DNA of 64,000 nucleotides from CAWGLW01 sp963823525 (GCA_963823525.1 CAWGLW010000004.1:248001-312000), one strand, 5' to 3'; shown: positions 18,049 to 27,215, counted from the first letter of the stretch. Numbers and translations: made by a program. The notes: generated by a model not told the origin, from the letters alone.

Positions 18049-19530
18049 TTACGGCGCGGCCAGATACTTCTGGATCGTGCCAGCCAGAACGCAGCTTGCA
18101 TCCATCGTGTCGACGCTGCCGTATACGTCGACGGCATCGCCCACGGCGAGATCGGCGAACCCGATTTCCATCGTCTCGCTGGCACCGGAAGACTCGGTGA
18201 TTTCCAGGTAGCGCGTCTCGGCATCGGTCGTTACACACTGGTCCATGGCACTCGGAGTGTCTACGGTGAGTTGCCGGGTGGCAGGGTCCATGTCATCGTC
18301 AGCCGGGATGCCCGTGATTACGGCATCGGTCAGCGCAACGTCAGGGGTCGCGTCCTGCTCGAGCACGATCAGGGATGACCTGAGCGGCTCTCCGTCCGTC
18401 GCCGGATCGGTGAACACTCCGTCCACCTCGCCCAGCGTACCGGGCTGCAGCGCCGCGGACGTCAGCTCCGCATTGCTGCCGATTGCGAAAATGCGCGTAC
18501 CGGCCTGCAGGAGCACGTCGATCGCATCGGTCGCATCGTCGGCGGGCGTCGGATCGAACGCGAACAAGTCATTATTGCCGGGCACCGACACGACACGACC
18601 CGGAATGCCCTGGAACGTGCCGAGCGCACCGAGTTCGATCACCACCGCGTCGAGCCGCAGGTCATCCATGCGTGTGTCGCCATCGCTACCATCGTGCAGA
18701 CTCAGGAAGCCAATCGCCGTCAGCGGGTTTCCGTCGATGATCGTGTCGGGGCCGACCGGCGCACCGGTCTCGTCAAAAATGCCGGTGCTCCCATCCGTGA
18801 ATACATCCAGGCAATCGCGACCGGCGACGGGGTCGTCGCGATCCGTCGAAGAGGCCGGTTCCGATGGACACAACTCGAACGCCATACCGTTGACGTTGAT
18901 TGCCTCGCCAAAGACGCGAACAAGCTTCATGCCGTCGGGTCTGATGTTTACGAAGACGACCGGCCGGAACTGCCACTTGCCGTTGCCCGTCTGGTGGACG
19001 TGCAGCGACTTCTCCATGTCCAGATCGAGTTCGATGACCATCGTCTCACCGCCCACGACCTGGAACGTGCCTCGCGGGTTCAGATCGAGCTTGCCGTTGC
19101 CCGGCAGGTTGGGGTGCTCCCAGTCGGACTCGGGCTCCGGGACGCCGTCAACGCACTCGACCAGCGCAAGGTCTGATAACGTCAGGCGCACCTTGGAGTA
19201 AGTGCCGACGGGCACGACCGGATCGATCGAAAAGAAATCCGTGTAGTTGCGCATATTGAGCACATCTACGGTCTCGGGGCCCGTAAAGATATTCGTTGGC
19301 GAGCCGTTACCGCCCAGTAGATCAATGCGTTCGACCGTCGCCGGGATCTGGCAGAACGCGTCCGTGGGCCCGTCGGTAAACAGGACGGCGACCTGGCCCG
19401 TGGCGGGCGCCTGCGGGCTGTCATTCGAAGAACCCGAGCCGCCGCTGCACGCGGTCATAGTCAGCAGCGCAGCCGAAACGAGTCCAAACGCGGCAGGACG
19501 GCCTGAATACAGGCGTGTAGAAAAAGCCAT
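18049..19530 (-). CDS. Exported lipoprotein with a DUF4382-like domain
   Basis: A 493-residue surface or periplasmic lipoprotein. The signal peptide ends in the lipobox LTMTAC, followed by a Gly/Ser linker (SGGSGSSNDS). Residues of about 35-190 look like a DUF4382 domain: GQVAVLFTDGPTDAFCQIPATV at the start, the VDVLNM and VPVGTYSKVRL strands, and an ending FRPVVFVNI. The remaining 280 residues contain beta-rich repeats of the form GTFQGIPGRVV and LGEVDGVFTD, like the small OB-like repeats (DUF5666 type) that accompany this family. The start at 19530 has AGGAGG five bases upstream; the ATG at 19533 is also possible. Function is unknown. It is monocistronic with its own terminator. Confidence 0.72.
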   Translation of the reverse strand: MAFSTRLYSGRPAAFGLVSAALLTMTACSGGSGSSNDSPQAPATGQVAVLFTDGPTDAFCQIPATVERIDLLGGNGSPTNIFTGPETVDVLNMRNYTDFFSIDPVVPVGTYSKVRLTLSDLALVECVDGVPEPESDWEHPNLPGNGKLDLNPRGTFQVVGGETMVIELDLDMEKSLHVHQTGNGKWQFRPVVFVNIRPDGMKLVRVFGEAINVNGMAFELCPSEPASSTDRDDPVAGRDCLDVFTDGSTGIFDETGAPVGPDTIIDGNPLTAIGFLSLHDGSDGDTRMDDLRLDAVVIELGALGTFQGIPGRVVSVPGNNDLFAFDPTPADDATDAIDVLLQAGTRIFAIGSNAELTSAALQPGTLGEVDGVFTDPATDGEPLRSSLIVLEQDATPDVALTDAVITGIPADDDMDPATRQLTVDTPSAMDQCVTTDAETRYLEITESSGASETMEIGFADLAVGDAVDVYGSVDTMDASCVLAGTIQKYLAAP

Positions 19531-19663
19531 CATCTCCTCCTTGCGATGAATCGCAGGTTTCCTCATGGAGTCTGGCGCCCACGACCGCGAGGGCCTATTC
19601 GACTGGTTCACAGTATTGTGAGCTGATCGGCGTTTGTGCCTCGATGACGGCCCCGAGAAAAGT

Positions 19664-19707
19664 TCGGGGACAGTTTACTTATCTCGAGATAAGTAAACTG
19701 TCCCCGA
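19664..19707. repeat. 44-bp perfect palindrome, copy A (REP-like)
   Basis: A perfect inverted repeat centred on CTCGAG (19683-19688), with arms that read TCGGGGACAGTTTACTT. An almost identical copy lies at 23367-23412, and the two also share the flanking AAAG. It sits 14 bp after the stop of the ankyrin gene and is followed on the minus strand by ACTTTTC, so it may also stop transcription. Similar GGGGACAG...CTGTCCCC palindromes are known around REP-associated tyrosine transposases; no transposase is present in this window. Confidence 0.85.
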
Positions 19708-19721
19708 TTTCAGGGGCAGGA

Positions 19722-20918
19722 TCAGTTTTGCGCGGAGGCCGATTCGATCAGCTCCGCGAGGTTGAGGTGCCCCTGGCCCCCAGCAAGTTCGGCGGCGGTT
19801 CGGCCGTCCTTGTTGCGCAGACCGCGATCTGCGCCCCGCCCAAGCAGGTAACGGACGGCCGGCTCGCCGCCCGCGTACGCCGCCACCATCAGAGGTGTCA
19901 GGCCGTTGACTCCCACCGCATCGATCGGCGCACCCGCATCGAGCAACAGGCCGATTGCCCCCACGTTGCCCGTGCTCGCTGCCAGCATCAGCGGAGTTAC
20001 ATCAACCCCGGGTGGCCCGGCCGGCGAGGCGCCCGCCGCGAGCAGGCGACGCAGGACGTCGGCGGAGCGACTGATCGAGTAGGTGACCACAGTCCACCCG
20101 GTCGAGCTCACGGCCGATACCTCCGCTCCTCTCGAGAGGAGCAGATTGACGGTCGCCGGGTCGCCGCGTTCGACGGCCCTCATCAGCGGCGTCACTCCCG
20201 CCCGGTTGGCGAGGTTCACATCCGCACCACTGTCGAGCAACGTGTCTATAGCCGCCGAATTGCCCGACCAGATGGCCAGCAGCAGCGCGCTGCTGCCGTC
20301 GTTCATGACCAGCCGGGCGTTGGCCCCGCGCTTCAATAGTTCGGCGATGGCCGGCGCACGGCCATTCCCGGCCGCGTAAAGCAGTGCACTCAATCCCGCC
20401 TTGTCACGATGATCCATTTCGGCCCCGGCATCGAGCAACGCATCGATGCATGCCGGTTTGCCCTGGGCGGCTGCCAGTGAGAGTGCCTGGCGTCCTCCGG
20501 GATCGACTGCATCCACCATCGCGCCCGTGCCGAGCAGTTGGTTGACCACCTCACAGTGCCCGCCCCGGGCCGCCCGAAGCAACGCGGTTTCGTCCGTCTC
20601 GCTTCGCGCATTGGGGTCTGCACCGGCGCGCAGCAGCAGGGCAACCGTATCAGTGCGTCCGCGCGCCGCGGCCTCCATGAGCGCCGAGTTGCCCTCATCA
20701 TCACGCGCGTGCGGTGAAACACCTGCGTCGAGCAGGCGACGCACCGCATCCGCGTCACCGGCTGACGCGGCCGCTACCAACTGCTCTGCTGATTCCGGGC
20801 CGTTAGCAACCTTCACAGTCTGCTCGACGGCCGTGGTGGCGTCATCCGGCAGCGATGCGCAGGCGACAAGGCCGAACGTCAGCAGGTAAACAGCAGTGCG
20901 CAGAGTCGTCTGAATCAC
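19722..20918 (-). CDS. Ankyrin-repeat lipoprotein
   Basis: A roughly 398-residue envelope protein with a lipoprotein signal sequence ending in FGLVAC, then a short linker and about eleven ankyrin repeats that fill the rest of the chain. Typical repeat cores are NSALMEAAARG, ETALLRAARGG, VTPLMRAVERG, VTPLMLAASTG and LTPLMVAAYAGG; the eighth (WTVVTYSISRS) is degenerate. Ankyrin stacks bind proteins, so a scaffold or inhibitor role at the membrane is plausible but not shown. The start is uncertain: GTG at 20918 has a GGGGG ribosome site, while a TTG at 20939 would add seven residues. It follows the CARDB-type gene on the same strand, with a hairpin between them. Confidence 0.8.
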   Translation of the reverse strand: MIQTTLRTAVYLLTFGLVACASLPDDATTAVEQTVKVANGPESAEQLVAAASAGDADAVRRLLDAGVSPHARDDEGNSALMEAAARGRTDTVALLLRAGADPNARSETDETALLRAARGGHCEVVNQLLGTGAMVDAVDPGGRQALSLAAAQGKPACIDALLDAGAEMDHRDKAGLSALLYAAGNGRAPAIAELLKRGANARLVMNDGSSALLLAIWSGNSAAIDTLLDSGADVNLANRAGVTPLMRAVERGDPATVNLLLSRGAEVSAVSSTGWTVVTYSISRSADVLRRLLAAGASPAGPPGVDVTPLMLAASTGNVGAIGLLLDAGAPIDAVGVNGLTPLMVAAYAGGEPAVRYLLGRGADRGLRNKDGRTAAELAGGQGHLNLAELIESASAQN

Positions 20919-20940
20919 GTTCGAAAAGCCCCCGATCAAG

Positions 20941-20968
20941 GGCGGGACCGGATGGCTCCGGCCCCGCC
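20941..20968 (-). terminator. GC-rich hairpin between the CARDB-type and ankyrin genes
   Basis: GGCGGG pairs with CCCGCC, then after one mismatch CCGGA pairs with TCCGG around a TGGC loop. It begins 17 bp after the stop of the upstream minus-strand gene. There is no T tract, so it may be a weak or Rho-assisted terminator, or an mRNA-stabilising hairpin. Confidence 0.4.
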
Positions 20969-20985
20969 TGCCCGATGATGCCGAA

Positions 20986-22935
20986 CTAGCGGATCACAGT
21001 GCTCGCCGTGTAACTGTTGTTGGCGGTGTTCGTGTCGCCATCGGCGATCAGCGTTGCGGTCCAGTTGACCGTACCGCCGGGATTATCGACCAGCCACGAG
21101 AATGTCGTCTTCTCGCTCTCGCCGGGCGCCATCGGACCGAAGACGAAGCTCTGCGTCTCGATCGTCACGCCGTCGAGCGTGCCGACGATGTTCAGGACAC
21201 CAGAGGCAATCGCAGGTCCGTAGTTAGCTACCGTGGCGTCGATTTTTCGAACGTCACCGTACTTCACTTTAGACGGCACCTTGAACTCGGTCACGGCCAT
21301 ATCGAACGCGGTTGCAGGCGGCTCGACACCACCGCCCTCGCCCTCGTAGACGATCTCGAGCCGGGCTTTAAAAATCGAAGTCGGCTTCTGGTCGCCCTTG
21401 ATATAGACCGCGAGGTCGAAGTCCGGGGTCAGCGGCAGACCGTTGATCGATATTCCGTTTGGGGCTGCTGGATTTCCGTCCGGAGCCAGGTTCTGCAGGT
21501 TTTGCGCTGCGTCGATCCAGCCACGGCTCGAAAGCAGCGGCGATTCCGGGATCGTGTCACTCGACTTCCAGTCCAGCAGGTTGATCGTCGTCACCGTCGG
21601 CTCACCGACCTCGTACTTGATGTTTTCCGAGGTGAAGGGCACCGGGCTGCATTCGATCAACGGGATTTCGAGGCCCGGGATGTCCTGGCCAAACTTGTTG
21701 GCTCTCAGCCGCCAGCGCGGGCCGATTCCGCTGACCGGGTCAGGCTCAAACGGATCGCGTTGTATCGTCGTGTACCAGGCGTTCGTGAACCCCTCCACAA
21801 GGTCCGCCGAGTAGGCTGGATCCGCATCCTGGCCTTCACCTCGAACAGGCGTCTTGAGGTATGTGCCCTCGGGGAGGTAGTCGCCATCGCCCTCGTAGCA
21901 TTCGCCGACTGAGTAGCGGTACTCGCCGATCGCCAGATACTTCGGGATACGGCCCGTCGCGCCTTCATTCTCCATGTCCTCCGGGCGTAACTGGTCGTTC
22001 GGGTTGTTGGTGATCAGGTGCTCGACGATCAGCCTGGCCTCGAGGACTGGGAAGTCCGTTTCCGGATTGTCCTTCCACTCCTGCGGCAACGGCAGTTTCG
22101 CGTAGATGCGCACGTCATTCGGACGCTTGACCAGGTTGCCGAAGCGGTACAGCGCCTTACCGTCGTCCTTGAACGTCAGTCCGTAGTCGGGTCCGACCGC
22201 GATCTGGTCACGCACGGTCGATTCGTTGGCCGGCAGAATCTCACCTGGCTCGAGCGGGTCGCCCGGTATGCCGCCCACGACCTTTCTCAGCGTATTGTCC
22301 AGCTTGCCTTCAGCGCAGGTTCCGATCACTTCGCCGGTTGCCGGGTTCGTCAGCGGCCCCTGCTCGCCGGTTGCCGGATCCGCGTAAAGATACGGAATCG
22401 TCTCGAAACAGGTCTTCACATGCTCCAGCACGGAATAGTGCTCCGTCGAGCACTTGATGCTGGTGCCGCCGAGACCGGCACACCAGGTGCCCATGTTGGA
22501 CTTCACCTTGAACGTGTCGGTTGGTACGTTGGAAACGCGCAGGCCAACGATCTGGTTATTCTCGTAGATGTCGCCGACCCAGCCTTCGCCCCAGACCCCA
22601 TCGTCTCTTGACTTTGTCGCCGCGCCGACGAAATCGCTGACGATAAAACCAAACTCCGAATTCACCGGGTACAGCATGATGCCGGTCTTGTCGGGCTCCG
22701 GCTGCGGCCCACCCAGCGGGCAGGATGGACTCCCGTCGACTGGCAGGCCGCAAATGATCGTCGGGTCCTCGGCGAAGACACTGCCGTCGAAGCCACCCTG
22801 CACGTCATCAACCGAGAACGTGTGTTCGACTGAATGGGTCACCTCGGCTGCCAGGCCGGTACCGGCGGCCGCGAGCGTAAATGCTCCCGCGAGTGACAGC
22901 AAGAAAGGACGCGTCCTGCAGAATTGTCTAGACAT
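20986..22935 (-). CDS. Large exported protein with C-terminal CARDB-like domain
   Basis: A 649-residue secreted protein. The start at 22935 (MSRQFCRTRPFLLSLAGAF) has AAGGAG at good spacing and gives a clean signal peptide cleaved near GLAAEV. The long middle part (about residues 40-520) is not recognised. It is rich in Pro, Gly and Asp, has several Cys that could pair, and contains a repeated phrase (DPATGEQ and NPATGEV). The last 105 residues (from FDMAVTEFKVP) have the pattern of a CARDB adhesion-like beta domain, ending in the typical NTANNSYTASTVIR. An extracellular binding or surface role is inferred. About 430 bp of upstream DNA separates it from the second palindrome. Confidence 0.65.
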   Translation of the reverse strand: MSRQFCRTRPFLLSLAGAFTLAAAGTGLAAEVTHSVEHTFSVDDVQGGFDGSVFAEDPTIICGLPVDGSPSCPLGGPQPEPDKTGIMLYPVNSEFGFIVSDFVGAATKSRDDGVWGEGWVGDIYENNQIVGLRVSNVPTDTFKVKSNMGTWCAGLGGTSIKCSTEHYSVLEHVKTCFETIPYLYADPATGEQGPLTNPATGEVIGTCAEGKLDNTLRKVVGGIPGDPLEPGEILPANESTVRDQIAVGPDYGLTFKDDGKALYRFGNLVKRPNDVRIYAKLPLPQEWKDNPETDFPVLEARLIVEHLITNNPNDQLRPEDMENEGATGRIPKYLAIGEYRYSVGECYEGDGDYLPEGTYLKTPVRGEGQDADPAYSADLVEGFTNAWYTTIQRDPFEPDPVSGIGPRWRLRANKFGQDIPGLEIPLIECSPVPFTSENIKYEVGEPTVTTINLLDWKSSDTIPESPLLSSRGWIDAAQNLQNLAPDGNPAAPNGISINGLPLTPDFDLAVYIKGDQKPTSIFKARLEIVYEGEGGGVEPPATAFDMAVTEFKVPSKVKYGDVRKIDATVANYGPAIASGVLNIVGTLDGVTIETQSFVFGPMAPGESEKTTFSWLVDNPGGTVNWTATLIADGDTNTANNSYTASTVIR

Positions 22936-23366
22936 GGTTTGCTCCTTGTCAGATAGCCAGTGGATACCGCCCAGCGCCACGCGCGAAGCGCCGATCGCGC
23001 GCAGCCGCAGACGCAGCGGCATAGCTGCGTTGTAACGGTGCAGGCGATTGGCTTTTGCGGGAGTCGTGGTGCTGCTGGTTGAGGAGGTGACTGCCGGTGA
23101 GGCGGTCAGATCGTCTTCTGATAACGGAAACACACGCCATCGGCCGGACAGCTTAGGGTCCGACCGATACGCGGTCGTACCCCCAGCTCTATGTACCGAA
23201 GTCATGGCCCCTCCCCAGGGGCGCAACCAGAGCCTGTTATTTAACAGCCTGAACGCGAAGTTCCTATGAGGGTTACTCCCATCCGTGCAGCTGCGTATGC
23301 GCCGCCGGTTTGAGCCTGCGATACTGGCGCGTCTGTGCGTCGCGGCCGATCAGCGATTATGTAAAG
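22936..23366. other. Non-coding region upstream of the CARDB-type gene
   Basis: This 430-bp stretch carries no gene I can support. It is the likely leader and promoter region of the minus-strand gene starting at 22935. It contains a small palindrome CTGTTA-tt-TAACAG (23234-23247) and a GCCCCT-GGGG-AGGGGC-type hairpin nearby. I tried to fit a cyclic-di-GMP riboswitch here and could not. Confidence 0.4.
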
Positions 23367-23412
23367 TTCGGGGACAGTTTACTTATCTCGAGATAAGTAA
23401 ACTGTCCCCGAA
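23367..23412. repeat. 46-bp perfect palindrome, copy B (REP-like)
   Basis: The second copy of the palindrome at 19664-19707, with the same core and arms, one base longer on each side. It starts 3 bp beyond the stop of the nitronate monooxygenase gene. Both copies therefore lie just after the 3' end of a minus-strand gene, the usual place for REP-type elements and bifunctional terminators. Confidence 0.85.
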
Positions 23413-23415
23413 TTG

Positions 23416-24393
23416 TTATGCGGCGAGCATGCCTTCGAGTCGCTGCCGGATCAGTGCATCGGCCTCGGTCATGATCCGATCGATCAATTCCTTGCAGGTC
23501 GGGATATCGTGGATCAACCCCGCGACCATGCCGCAGGACCAGGCGCCGGCTTCCATATCGCCGTCCATCATAACTTTCGGGTAGACGCCGGCCACCTGCT
23601 CGAAGATATCCTGGATCTTCAGTGCGTCACCCTTCTCTTTCTCGATACGCAGGATCTCATCGACGGCCGAGTTCTGCATCACTCTCTCCGTGTTGCGCAG
23701 ACCGCGCATCACGAGCCGCGTGTCGAGTTCCGTCGCGGCGACGATCGCCTTTTTTACGTTCTCATGCACCGGCGCTTCCCGGGTCGCGATAAATCGAGTC
23801 CCCATGTTGATGCCCTCGGCACCCATTGCGAGCGATGCGACCAGCGAGCGCCCGTCGGCCATGCCCCCCGAGGCGACAAACGGGATCGTCAACTCATCGG
23901 CCGCACGCGGCAACAGGATCATGTTCGGAATATCGTCTTCGCCCGGGTGACCGCCGCACTCGAAGCCGTCTACGCTGACCGCGTCGCATCCAATCTGCTC
24001 GGCTTTCAGCGAATGGCGCACCGACGTGCACTTGTGGATCACCTTGATTCCGGCTTCTTTCAGTATCGGAAGGTATTGCGCCGGGTTGCGGCCCGCCGTC
24101 TCCACCGCCTTGACGCCACCGTCGATGATCGCCGCGATGTACTCGGGATACGGGGGATCGGTGAACGCGGGCAGAAACGTAAGGTTTACACCGAAGGGCT
24201 TGTCGGTCATTGCCCGGCACTTCGCGATCTCCGCCGCGAGCGCCTCCGGCGTCTTCTGGGTCAGCCCCGTGATGATGCCGAGACCGCCAGCGTTGGACAC
24301 CGCTGCCGCCAGCTCGGCAAACCCCACGTAGTGCATGCCGCCCTGGATGATGGGATGCTCGATACCAAAGAGTTCAGTAATGCGTGTTTTCAT
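23416..24393 (-). CDS. Nitronate monooxygenase (2-nitropropane dioxygenase family)
   Basis: A 325-residue FMN enzyme with a TIM-barrel fold. It begins ELFGIEHPIIQGGMHYVG and continues AVSNAGGLGIITGL, the conserved N-terminal FMN-binding signature of this family. The GFECGGHPGEDD segment carries the active-site-type His, and FVASGGMADGRS plus GAEGINMGTRF form the phosphate-binding end. It should oxidise alkyl nitronates, protecting against propionate-3-nitronate-like toxins, although many homologues have other flavin-dependent roles. It ends right beside palindrome copy B and is divergent from the AGPS-like flavoenzyme, with about 165 bp between the starts. Confidence 0.88.
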   Translation of the reverse strand: MKTRITELFGIEHPIIQGGMHYVGFAELAAAVSNAGGLGIITGLTQKTPEALAAEIAKCRAMTDKPFGVNLTFLPAFTDPPYPEYIAAIIDGGVKAVETAGRNPAQYLPILKEAGIKVIHKCTSVRHSLKAEQIGCDAVSVDGFECGGHPGEDDIPNMILLPRAADELTIPFVASGGMADGRSLVASLAMGAEGINMGTRFIATREAPVHENVKKAIVAATELDTRLVMRGLRNTERVMQNSAVDEILRIEKEKGDALKIQDIFEQVAGVYPKVMMDGDMEAGAWSCGMVAGLIHDIPTCKELIDRIMTEADALIRQRLEGMLAA

Positions 24394-24559
24394 TCGTCGC
24401 TCGCCCTGACTGTCGTTTACGATCCGCCAGTTTCCCGCATTTACCGATTGCTGTCACAGCACCCGACGCTTTGCGATCGGCAGGCGCGTGCCGCTGCCCT
24501 TGCAGCCTGCTCACCCCATGGGATTCAATACACCTACGAATCGTACCAGGAGAGCCCCG

Positions 24560-26170
24560 ATGCCTTTCGACAGTGACCGCAATTTCTGGGGATGGGGCGT
24601 CAACTCCGTGGTTTTTCCGGCCGATCGCCTGTCCCGGGTCGTGCAGTTCCTTTCTACCCTCCTGGGCCGACCGGTCGCAGATGCAATACCGGCGCCATCC
24701 CTCGACGATCTGCGCATGCCGGAGCCGGCGCTCGAGATTCCCGAAGAATTCAGGGCATTCGTGAGCGGTGATCGATACGCCCGCGCAACGCACACCTACG
24801 GCAAGGCATTTCGCGACATCGTGCGCGGCCTGAGCGGCGACTATTCGGCAGCGCCCGATCTCGTGGCCTACCCCAGGAACGAGCAACAGATTGCGGCCCT
24901 GCTCGACTGGGCGCAACGTGAAGCAGTTGCGGTCATTCCTTTTGGCGGCGGGTCGAGTGTCGTCGGCGGCGTCGAAGCGCCCCGCACCGGGCGTGATCGT
25001 TATGCGGGCGTGCTTACGCTGGACCTGTGCGAACAAGACCAGGTGCTCGAGATCGACAGGGAATCACGTTGCGCTCGTGTGCAGGGTGGTGCCTATGGGC
25101 CCGCACTTGAACGACAACTCAAACCCCATGGCTACACGCTGCGCCATTTTCCGCAGAGCTTCGAGTTTTCCACCGTCGGCGGGTGGATTGCGACGCGGGC
25201 AGGCGGTCATTACGCGACGGTGTACACGCACATCGACGACTTCGTCGAAAGCCTGCGCATGATCACGCCCGCGGGCATCGTGCAGACCCGGCGCCTTCCC
25301 GGCAATGGTGCCGGCCCACAGGAAGACCGGCTGCTGATTGGTTCGGAAGGCGTGCTCGGCGTGATCACGGAAGCCTGGCTGAGACTGCAGGACATTCCGC
25401 GCTTCAGGGCGGGCTGCAGCGTGCGCTTCGAAACGTTCGAGAGCGGCGCAGCCGCCTGCCGCGAACTCGCACTATCGGGCCTCTTCCCGGCCAATGCGCG
25501 GCTGATTCAGCGCGAGGAGACAGCGTTCATGGGAGCCGGGGATGGACGGCATCACCTGTTGGTGCTTGGGTTTGAATCGGCGTCCCTGCCGCAGGCCGAC
25601 AAGCTCGAGGCCGCTGTTTCGATCTGTGCCGCACAGGGCGGCGAGGCGCAACAGGCCACCACCGGCGGGCCGGGAGATGCACAAGGCAGCACCACCGCGG
25701 ATCAATGGAAGCAGGCGTTTATGCAGGCGCCCTATATGCGCGACGAACTCGTGCGCCGTGGCCTTGTGATCGAGACCTTCGAGACCTGCACGACCTGGAG
25801 TAACTTCCCGGTTCTCGATGCCGCGATTCGCCGCGCGGCACGCGAAGCCATGCAGGCGCAATGCGGCGGCGGCATCATTACCTGCCGCTTTACGCATCTC
25901 TATCCGGACGGCCCTGCACCGTATTATACCGTGATCGCCCCGGGCGAACCCGGTCGGCAGCTCGCGCAATGGGATGCCATCAAGGATGCGGTCTCCCGGG
26001 CCCTGATCGATAACGGTGCGACGATCACCCACCATCACGCGGTCGGCAAGGACCACCGGCCTTACTACCTGGAACAGAACGATCCGCTGTCGCTGTCGAT
26101 GCTGCAGGCGGCCCGCCGAACCGTTGACCCGAGGGGCATCATGAATCCGGGAACGCTGCTGCCGGACTGA
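24560..26170 (+). CDS. FAD-linked oxidase, alkyldihydroxyacetonephosphate synthase-like
   Basis: A 536-residue VAO/PCMH-type flavoenzyme. The N-terminus NFWGWGVNS matches the start of alkylglycerone-phosphate synthases. The FAD-binding domain has VIPFGGGSSVVGG with the loop that holds the pyrophosphate, and SFEFSTVGGWIATRAGGHYATVY. The C-terminal cap domain contains the GGIITCRFTHLYPDG and ITHHHAVGKDH segments, the last being a His-rich active-site loop conserved in AGPS relatives. Ether-lipid synthesis is possible, but bacterial relatives often oxidise other 2-hydroxy acids. ATG 24560 is chosen because AGGAGAG lies six bases upstream; an in-frame ATG 24 codons earlier has none. Confidence 0.85.
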   Translation: MPFDSDRNFWGWGVNSVVFPADRLSRVVQFLSTLLGRPVADAIPAPSLDDLRMPEPALEIPEEFRAFVSGDRYARATHTYGKAFRDIVRGLSGDYSAAPDLVAYPRNEQQIAALLDWAQREAVAVIPFGGGSSVVGGVEAPRTGRDRYAGVLTLDLCEQDQVLEIDRESRCARVQGGAYGPALERQLKPHGYTLRHFPQSFEFSTVGGWIATRAGGHYATVYTHIDDFVESLRMITPAGIVQTRRLPGNGAGPQEDRLLIGSEGVLGVITEAWLRLQDIPRFRAGCSVRFETFESGAAACRELALSGLFPANARLIQREETAFMGAGDGRHHLLVLGFESASLPQADKLEAAVSICAAQGGEAQQATTGGPGDAQGSTTADQWKQAFMQAPYMRDELVRRGLVIETFETCTTWSNFPVLDAAIRRAAREAMQAQCGGGIITCRFTHLYPDGPAPYYTVIAPGEPGRQLAQWDAIKDAVSRALIDNGATITHHHAVGKDHRPYYLEQNDPLSLSMLQAARRTVDPRGIMNPGTLLPD

Positions 26171-26183
26171 GGCGGCTTGCGGG

Positions 26184-27215
26184 TCAGCGCAGCAAAGACT
26201 TGTAGATATCCCAGTATTCGTCGAGCAGCACGTTCGCCGGCACACCGTCCTTCGCAGGCTTGAGCGCAGGAACACTCTCCGGCGAAGGAATCGCGTCCGC
26301 ATCCGCCTTGTACGAGACCGAGCGACGCAGCCGATCCGTGCGCGCCTTGATGTCGGGCAGGTCTTCCTGCATCTGTTCGAGTTCCGCGATTGCGCTGCTG
26401 GCGCCCCGGATCAGTGACTCGCACGCGGCGCGCTCACCGTACGAGGTCTCATAGACGCGCTTCACCGTGCTCTGCCGCGCAAGGTCGGCCAGGCCCTTGA
26501 GGCTCAGGCGCTCGTAAAGCGACTCGGCCAGACCGAGCACCGCGAGGTTGACCGCACGCCGGCCCTCAATGCTCATGCCCTCGAACAGCGGCGGTGGTTC
26601 CGATTCGATATCTTCGCGACGCTGCCGGAGCTCTGTGAGCTCGTGCTGGACGGTCTCGAGCCGCAGGGCGCGAGCGCTGACTTCTTCCGTCAGCTTCCGC
26701 CGGCGAAAATAATTCCAGAAGCCGTGCATCGATGTCAGCCTCGCCCTGGCGCTTAACTGCTCCGCCTCCAGTTCATCGGCCAGAATCCGGGCCTCGCCGA
26801 TTTCGCGGTCAAGGTCACCGACACGCTGGCCCTGCAAACGCTCGAATTTCTCGAGCTGCTGGCGTCGCTCTCGATCTTTCTGCTGCCGGGCGAGCTCCGC
26901 CGAGAAATGCTGCAGGCGACGCGATGCGGCGCGCCAGACGGCGCGCAGGTGGAAATAAGCGATGCTCTTGTAGCCCTCGTCGGGCCGGCCGAGGTATTGC
27001 TCCAGCTCGGCGAGCTGCTCCTCGACCCGCATCGTCGCACCTTCCTGCAACTTCAGCCGATCGAGTAACTGGTGGCGTTCTTCGTCGAGCGCGTTGAGTT
27101 CTTTTTTCAGTTCGACGCGATTGCGGAACAGCGCAAGGAGACGTTCATCCTCGATCGGTGTCCCACGACCGGTGAGCCGGTAGGCACCGTGCCTCAGGCT
27201 GTCACGCAGGCTCAT
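26184..27215 (-). CDS. Charged coiled-coil protein of unknown function
   Basis: A 343-residue soluble protein beginning MSLRDSLRHGAYRL. Most of it is helical and highly charged; residues of about 30-215 and 270-310 show long coiled-coil heptads (RVELKKELNALDEERHQLL, EEQLAELEQYLGRP). A short tract FWNYFRRRKL lies in the middle, and the end is DEYWDIYKSLLR. I do not recognise a family. Its start overlaps the end of the DUF1249 gene by 14 bp, suggesting coupled translation with that gene. It converges with the flavoenzyme gene, leaving 13 bp between them. Confidence 0.7.
   Translation of the reverse strand: MSLRDSLRHGAYRLTGRGTPIEDERLLALFRNRVELKKELNALDEERHQLLDRLKLQEGATMRVEEQLAELEQYLGRPDEGYKSIAYFHLRAVWRAASRRLQHFSAELARQQKDRERRQQLEKFERLQGQRVGDLDREIGEARILADELEAEQLSARARLTSMHGFWNYFRRRKLTEEVSARALRLETVQHELTELRQRREDIESEPPPLFEGMSIEGRRAVNLAVLGLAESLYERLSLKGLADLARQSTVKRVYETSYGERAACESLIRGASSAIAELEQMQEDLPDIKARTDRLRRSVSYKADADAIPSPESVPALKPAKDGVPANVLLDEYWDIYKSLLR

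Noticed and set aside
19644..19715. Short peptide with GQFTYLEISKLSP encoded across each palindrome
   Set aside because: It appears only because the palindrome is in an open frame; it has no ribosome site and the same phrase occurs at both palindromes, so it is repeat translation, not a gene.
22936..23280. A riboswitch or leader RNA before the CARDB-type gene
   Set aside because: The gap contains small hairpins, but no known riboswitch core could be matched on either strand.
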